This document shows, piece after piece, positions 60,855 to 64,000 of a stretch of DNA of 64,000 bases. The number at the start of each line of letters is the position of its first letter. Positions within the stretch are counted from its first letter, which is position 1. The position numbers were made by a program, and so were the translations under genes. Source of the stretch: Candidatus Eisenbergiella merdipullorum (GTDB lineage Bacteria > Bacillota > Clostridia > Lachnospirales > Lachnospiraceae); assembly GCA_019118445.1 (NCBI GenBank), contig DWYY01000121.1, positions 1 through 64,000 of the forward strand, in the 5' to 3' direction. Under the pieces are notes generated by a model. That model ran no database searches. It saw only the letters and a program-made list of their open reading frames with translations, and was not told where the DNA came from.

Positions 60855-62897
60855 ATGATGGAACAGAAAGAATGTCTTATGGAACGTGACATTCAAGACG
60901 CATCGCTGACTGTGGGCCCGGTTTCCGGACTCACAGTCAGTCTCTGCGAAAAGACGCTGCAGATCAGGATAACGGCGGACGGGACAGAGTGGGCTGCAAA
61001 AGAAGCTATCCGTCCCTGCATTGTCACCCAGGAAGAGACGCTTGACTTTGCCAGATGGAAGAGAGTTACCCATGTGATGGTGAAGACCGGATACGGACAG
61101 GGCATAAGAAGCAGCTACCGCCTTCTGGATGGAAAAGAGGATTCTTATGCCTTTGACACACTCTGCTGGATCGAGGAGACCGGAGAGGAGCCGGAGGAAG
61201 GCAGTGTGGGAAAGGTGCATTTTGAATGGATTCCCATTGTCGAAACGGGACTGAAGGTAAAAGAGGTGCGCTGGCCTGTCCCGATGGCATTTGACCCGGC
61301 AGCTTACGGAGACGGCGTATGCGAAGGCGGAGCCGGTGAAGGAGGCCGGACTTTGCGGGACTGGTATACCGTGATCAATGAAGGGCAGGGCCTGCTGCTT
61401 CCCAACGATTGGAAAAAGGCGGTGAACAGCTTGAGCTTTGGCGGACGGTTCCTGACCGCAGGGGGCTATATGCCCTGGTTCGGCCAGGTGAAAGAAAGAA
61501 AAGGATATATCGCCATTGCGGATACGCCATGGAATGCGGGCGCATACGTGGATCATCCGGCCGGAGGCCCTCAGACGGATATCGGCGTCTGGTGGGAGCC
61601 CAGCCTGGGTAGGATGGATTACAAAAGGAGCATCACCTACACATTCCTGGATGACTGCGATCATAATGATCTGTGCAGGATATACCGCCTTTATGCGAAA
61701 CAGACCGGAAAGCTGGTAACGCTGAAGGAAAAGGCAGCCAGGGTCCCTTCCGTGGAAAAACTTTTCGGCTGCGCTTTCGTTCACTGCGGCATCAAGACCA
61801 GCGTAAATACGCTGTCGGATTTCTATGATGAAAAGCAGCCGGAAAAGAACAACCATGTTACCACGTTTGAAAAACGTGCCAGGATGATCGAGGAGATCAG
61901 GGAGCAGGGTGTGAAAAAGCTTTACCTGCATCTGGACGGCTGGGCGGAGCCGGGCTACGACAACAGGCATCCAGACTATCTGCCGGCCTGTGAGGAGGCA
62001 GGAGGCTGGGAAGGAATGAAGCGGCTCGCGGATACGGTCCATGACTGTGGTTATCTCTTCGGCATTCATGACCAGTACCGGGATTATTATCTGGAAGCGG
62101 ATAGCTTCGATGAGGATGAAGCGGTGCGCCTGACTGACGGGACCATTCCGCAGCACAGCCGCTGGGCGGGCGGACCGCAGTCCTATCTGTGTGCCACGAG
62201 AGCGCCCTATTATGTGAAGCGTAATTTCCATGAGATCCTATCCCATGGGATCGAGCTGGACGGCGCATATCTGGACGTGTTTACCTGCAACGAGGGAGAT
62301 GAGTGCGATAATCCTTACCACAGGATGACCAGACGGGAATGCTATGACTATCGGAAGCAGTGCTTTGACTGGCTGCTTTCGAAGGGAATCCTTTCCAGCT
62401 CTGAGGAGGTATCGGACTGGAGCATGCAGAGCCTGGTATTCTGCCACTATGCACCTTATCATTTCATGCTGCAGGCTCCCGGAACGCCCAGAAACGGCAT
62501 CGCCGTGCCTCTGTTTAATCTGGTTTATCATGACTGCGTGGTGGAGCCGTGGATGATGGACATTCTGGAGTATACCGGACCCGACGGAGAGAAATGCCGG
62601 GAGGACCTGATGCTTTATGCGCTCCTGAACGCGGGCGCGCCCTATCTGGTCCGGGAAGGCGCTTACGCCAATACGGACGGTTCCTTTGCGGGCAGCGGTG
62701 ATCTCGGACCGGAAGAGACGGCCGAACGGTGCCGTATCGTGCAGGAGCTTCATGAACGGCTGGCCTGCTGTCCCATGGTGCGCCATGAACTGATGGATGC
62801 GGACGGAAAGCGCCAGAAGACGGTATTTTCCGACGGAACGGAAGTGACAATTGATCTGGAAAACGGAGAGTATCAGATCAGAGGAGGAGAAAGATGA
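60855..62897 (+). CDS. Uncharacterised glycosidase-like protein (possible DUF5696/GH101-related)
   Basis: The 680-residue protein has a beta-rich N-terminal half and, from about residue 310, segments that read like a (beta/alpha)8 glycosidase: KKLYLHLDGWAEPGYDN, GYLFGIHDQYRDYY, and LDGAYLDVFTCNEGDECDNP, where Asp/Glu could be catalytic. The middle WAGGPQSYLCATRAPYYV and a Cys-rich composition are distinctive. It resembles DUF5696 or GH101-like proteins in general plan, but the family is not identified with confidence. No signal peptide. GGAGTAA lies about 12 bases before the first of two in-frame ATGs (60855, 60858). It overlaps the PHP gene in ATGA. Confidence 0.5.
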   Translation: MMEQKECLMERDIQDASLTVGPVSGLTVSLCEKTLQIRITADGTEWAAKEAIRPCIVTQEETLDFARWKRVTHVMVKTGYGQGIRSSYRLLDGKEDSYAFDTLCWIEETGEEPEEGSVGKVHFEWIPIVETGLKVKEVRWPVPMAFDPAAYGDGVCEGGAGEGGRTLRDWYTVINEGQGLLLPNDWKKAVNSLSFGGRFLTAGGYMPWFGQVKERKGYIAIADTPWNAGAYVDHPAGGPQTDIGVWWEPSLGRMDYKRSITYTFLDDCDHNDLCRIYRLYAKQTGKLVTLKEKAARVPSVEKLFGCAFVHCGIKTSVNTLSDFYDEKQPEKNNHVTTFEKRARMIEEIREQGVKKLYLHLDGWAEPGYDNRHPDYLPACEEAGGWEGMKRLADTVHDCGYLFGIHDQYRDYYLEADSFDEDEAVRLTDGTIPQHSRWAGGPQSYLCATRAPYYVKRNFHEILSHGIELDGAYLDVFTCNEGDECDNPYHRMTRRECYDYRKQCFDWLLSKGILSSSEEVSDWSMQSLVFCHYAPYHFMLQAPGTPRNGIAVPLFNLVYHDCVVEPWMMDILEYTGPDGEKCREDLMLYALLNAGAPYLVREGAYANTDGSFAGSGDLGPEETAERCRIVQELHERLACCPMVRHELMDADGKRQKTVFSDGTEVTIDLENGEYQIRGGER

Positions 62898-63877
62898 AAA
62901 CAATAGAATTACTTCCCAAAAACGTGACTTATTATAAAGCGAATCTTCACTGCCATACTACGATTTCCGACGGCAGGATGACGCCGGAGGAGGTGAAGAA
63001 ACATTATCAGGAGAAGGGGTATCAGGTGATCGCCTTTACGGATCACGACCACTATGTCAACCACAGTGAGCTGTGCGATGAACATTTTATAGCGATCGCG
63101 GCGCTGGAGACGGATATGAACCAGGCCGGCGATATGCTCTGGAAAGTTCGCCGTACCTGGCATATGAATTGGTACGATACCTGCCCTGATCAAAGCCGGG
63201 AGATCAAGGAAGCACTGGTGAGGCCCGAGGTGCCCTATGAGGATATGGATGCGGTCAATGCCTATACGGAAAAAATGTCAAAGCTGGGTTTCCTCGGCTG
63301 CTACAATCATCCTTACTGGTCCCTGCAGACCTGTGACGAGTACACGAAGCTGAAGGGACTGTGGGCGATGGAAATTTATAACCATGGCTGCGAGATGGAC
63401 GGACTTTACGGCTATCATCAGCAGGCTTATGATGAAATGCTGAGAAGCGGCCAGAGGATTTTCTGTGTGGCAACGGATGACAACCATAACAGTGTTCCGG
63501 TGGACAGCGGACTTTATGATTCTTTTGGCGGCTATGTGATGATCGGCGCGGAGAGCTTTACCTATGCCGGGATCATCGAGGCGCTGAAAAAAGGAAACTT
63601 CTATAGCTGCTGCGCGCCTGACGGACAGGGAGTGGCGCCTGAGCTTCTGGAGTTTACTCTGACGGGAAATCATGTGCATGTGAAGTGCACGCCGGCGGAT
63701 AAAATTTTCCTGAAAACGCGGGGAAGAAACTGTTACAGGGCGTCGGCTCGTCCGGGAGAAACTATCACGGAGGCGGATTTTGAGCTGAACGGGGAAGATG
63801 GCTTCATCCGGCTGGATGTGTCGGACGGAAAGGGAAGACATACTTTTTCAAACGCTTATTTCCTGGAAGAATTTTAG
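62894..63877 (+). CDS. PHP-domain metal-dependent hydrolase
   Basis: The 327-residue protein has the PHP metal-site motifs: NLHCHTTISDGRMTPEE (HxH), IAFTDHDHYVNH, CYNHPYW, and ATDDNHN near residue 195. PHP proteins are trinuclear-metal phosphoesterases. The C-terminal 90 residues are a separate beta-rich domain. Its start lies within the stop of the upstream gene, so the two are made together; it may dephosphorylate a sugar or act on the product of the uronate pathway. The stop overlaps that of the convergent AraC gene by three bases. Confidence 0.85.
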   Translation: MKTIELLPKNVTYYKANLHCHTTISDGRMTPEEVKKHYQEKGYQVIAFTDHDHYVNHSELCDEHFIAIAALETDMNQAGDMLWKVRRTWHMNWYDTCPDQSREIKEALVRPEVPYEDMDAVNAYTEKMSKLGFLGCYNHPYWSLQTCDEYTKLKGLWAMEIYNHGCEMDGLYGYHQQAYDEMLRSGQRIFCVATDDNHNSVPVDSGLYDSFGGYVMIGAESFTYAGIIEALKKGNFYSCCAPDGQGVAPELLEFTLTGNHVHVKCTPADKIFLKTRGRNCYRASARPGETITEADFELNGEDGFIRLDVSDGKGRHTFSNAYFLEEF

Positions 63878-64000
63878 GGGGTAGCCCTCAACGTAGAAGG
63901 CGCCATCCCGGTTTCCCGCTTAAATGCCCTGGAAAAATAGCTTTGACTGTTGAAGCCCAGAGCCTCCGCCGTGCGGGAAACAGTTTCTCCACTCTGCAGA
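63874..64000 (-). CDS. AraC-family regulator, C-terminal part (runs off the window)
   Basis: Reading leftward from the window edge, the last 42 residues of an AraC-type DNA-binding domain are seen: GETVSRTAEALGFNSQSYF, then SRAFKRETGMAPSTLR. The N-terminus lies beyond the window. It is convergent with the uronate operon and may control it or the genes farther right. Confidence 0.87.
   Translation of the reverse strand, partial: LQSGETVSRTAEALGFNSQSYFSRAFKRETGMAPSTLRATP

Noticed and set aside
60642-62231. 529-residue antisense frame opposite the glycosidase-like gene
   Set aside because: The plus-strand frame has a ribosome site, translational coupling and protein-like segments; the antisense does not.

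Overview
The window looks like a chromosomal segment from a Gram-positive gut-type anaerobe of the Clostridia, most likely Lachnospiraceae. This is inferred from gene content: an Ech-type energy-converting hydrogenase, Pta-AckA acetate production, the PlsY, TmcAL, YycJ and UPF0210 families, many AraC-regulated sugar loci, and strong AGGAGG-type ribosome sites. No database search was possible. Most of the window is moderately GC-rich; roughly 25.7-33.3 kb is clearly more AT-rich and may have been acquired separately.

Layout. 0-1 kb: the 3' end of a 23S rRNA gene followed directly by a terminator with no 5S gene, then a truncated group II intron. 1-6.6 kb: an AraC regulator and a GDP-L-fucose pathway (gmd, fcl, manC, manA). 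6.7-20.2 kb: a complete six-subunit Ech [NiFe]-hydrogenase (echABCDEF) and maturation genes hypF, hypC, hypD, hypE, interrupted on the other strand by a PlsY-like acyltransferase and a diacylglycerol glycosyltransferase, and ending with a divergent Sir2-like protein. 20.2-24.7 kb: hisHF, ung, a TrmB-type regulator coupled to lysA, and a 36-residue membrane peptide. 25-27 kb: an ABC transporter relic and an FAD oxidoreductase. 27-36.4 kb: an oligosaccharide locus with two duplicated araC/glycosidase modules (GH13 and GH10), one ABC importer and a UlaG-like hydrolase. 36.4-42.7 kb: tRNA-Leu, a MacB-type ABC system with a CARDB-like adaptor, and two exported SGNH hydrolases. 42.7-47 kb: ptsI-ptsH-nagB-nagA. 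47-54.8 kb: housekeeping genes (polA, coaE, yycJ, ACT/UPF0210 pair, tmcAL). 54.8-57.5 kb: a palindromic repeat element and pta-ackA. 57.5-64 kb: an intracellular operon for uronic-acid polysaccharide breakdown (GH88, heparinase II/III family, an unassigned probable TIM-barrel protein, a PHP protein) facing a partial AraC regulator.

How the parts fit. Imported oligosaccharides and amino sugars are broken down in the cytoplasm and feed glycolysis. Pta-AckA makes ATP and acetate, and Ech can dispose of ferredoxin electrons as H2 while building an ion gradient. The regulatory highlights are a BglG/LicT-type antiterminator-terminator switch in front of ptsI, a shared promoter signature in the two araC modules, and a terminator hairpin between the SGNH genes whose arm contains the next gene's ribosome site. 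The most unusual structural signal is a set of short perfect palindromes with 3-4 nt loops. They form a 200-bp element before pta and also occur in frame inside HypF and the Sir2-like protein.
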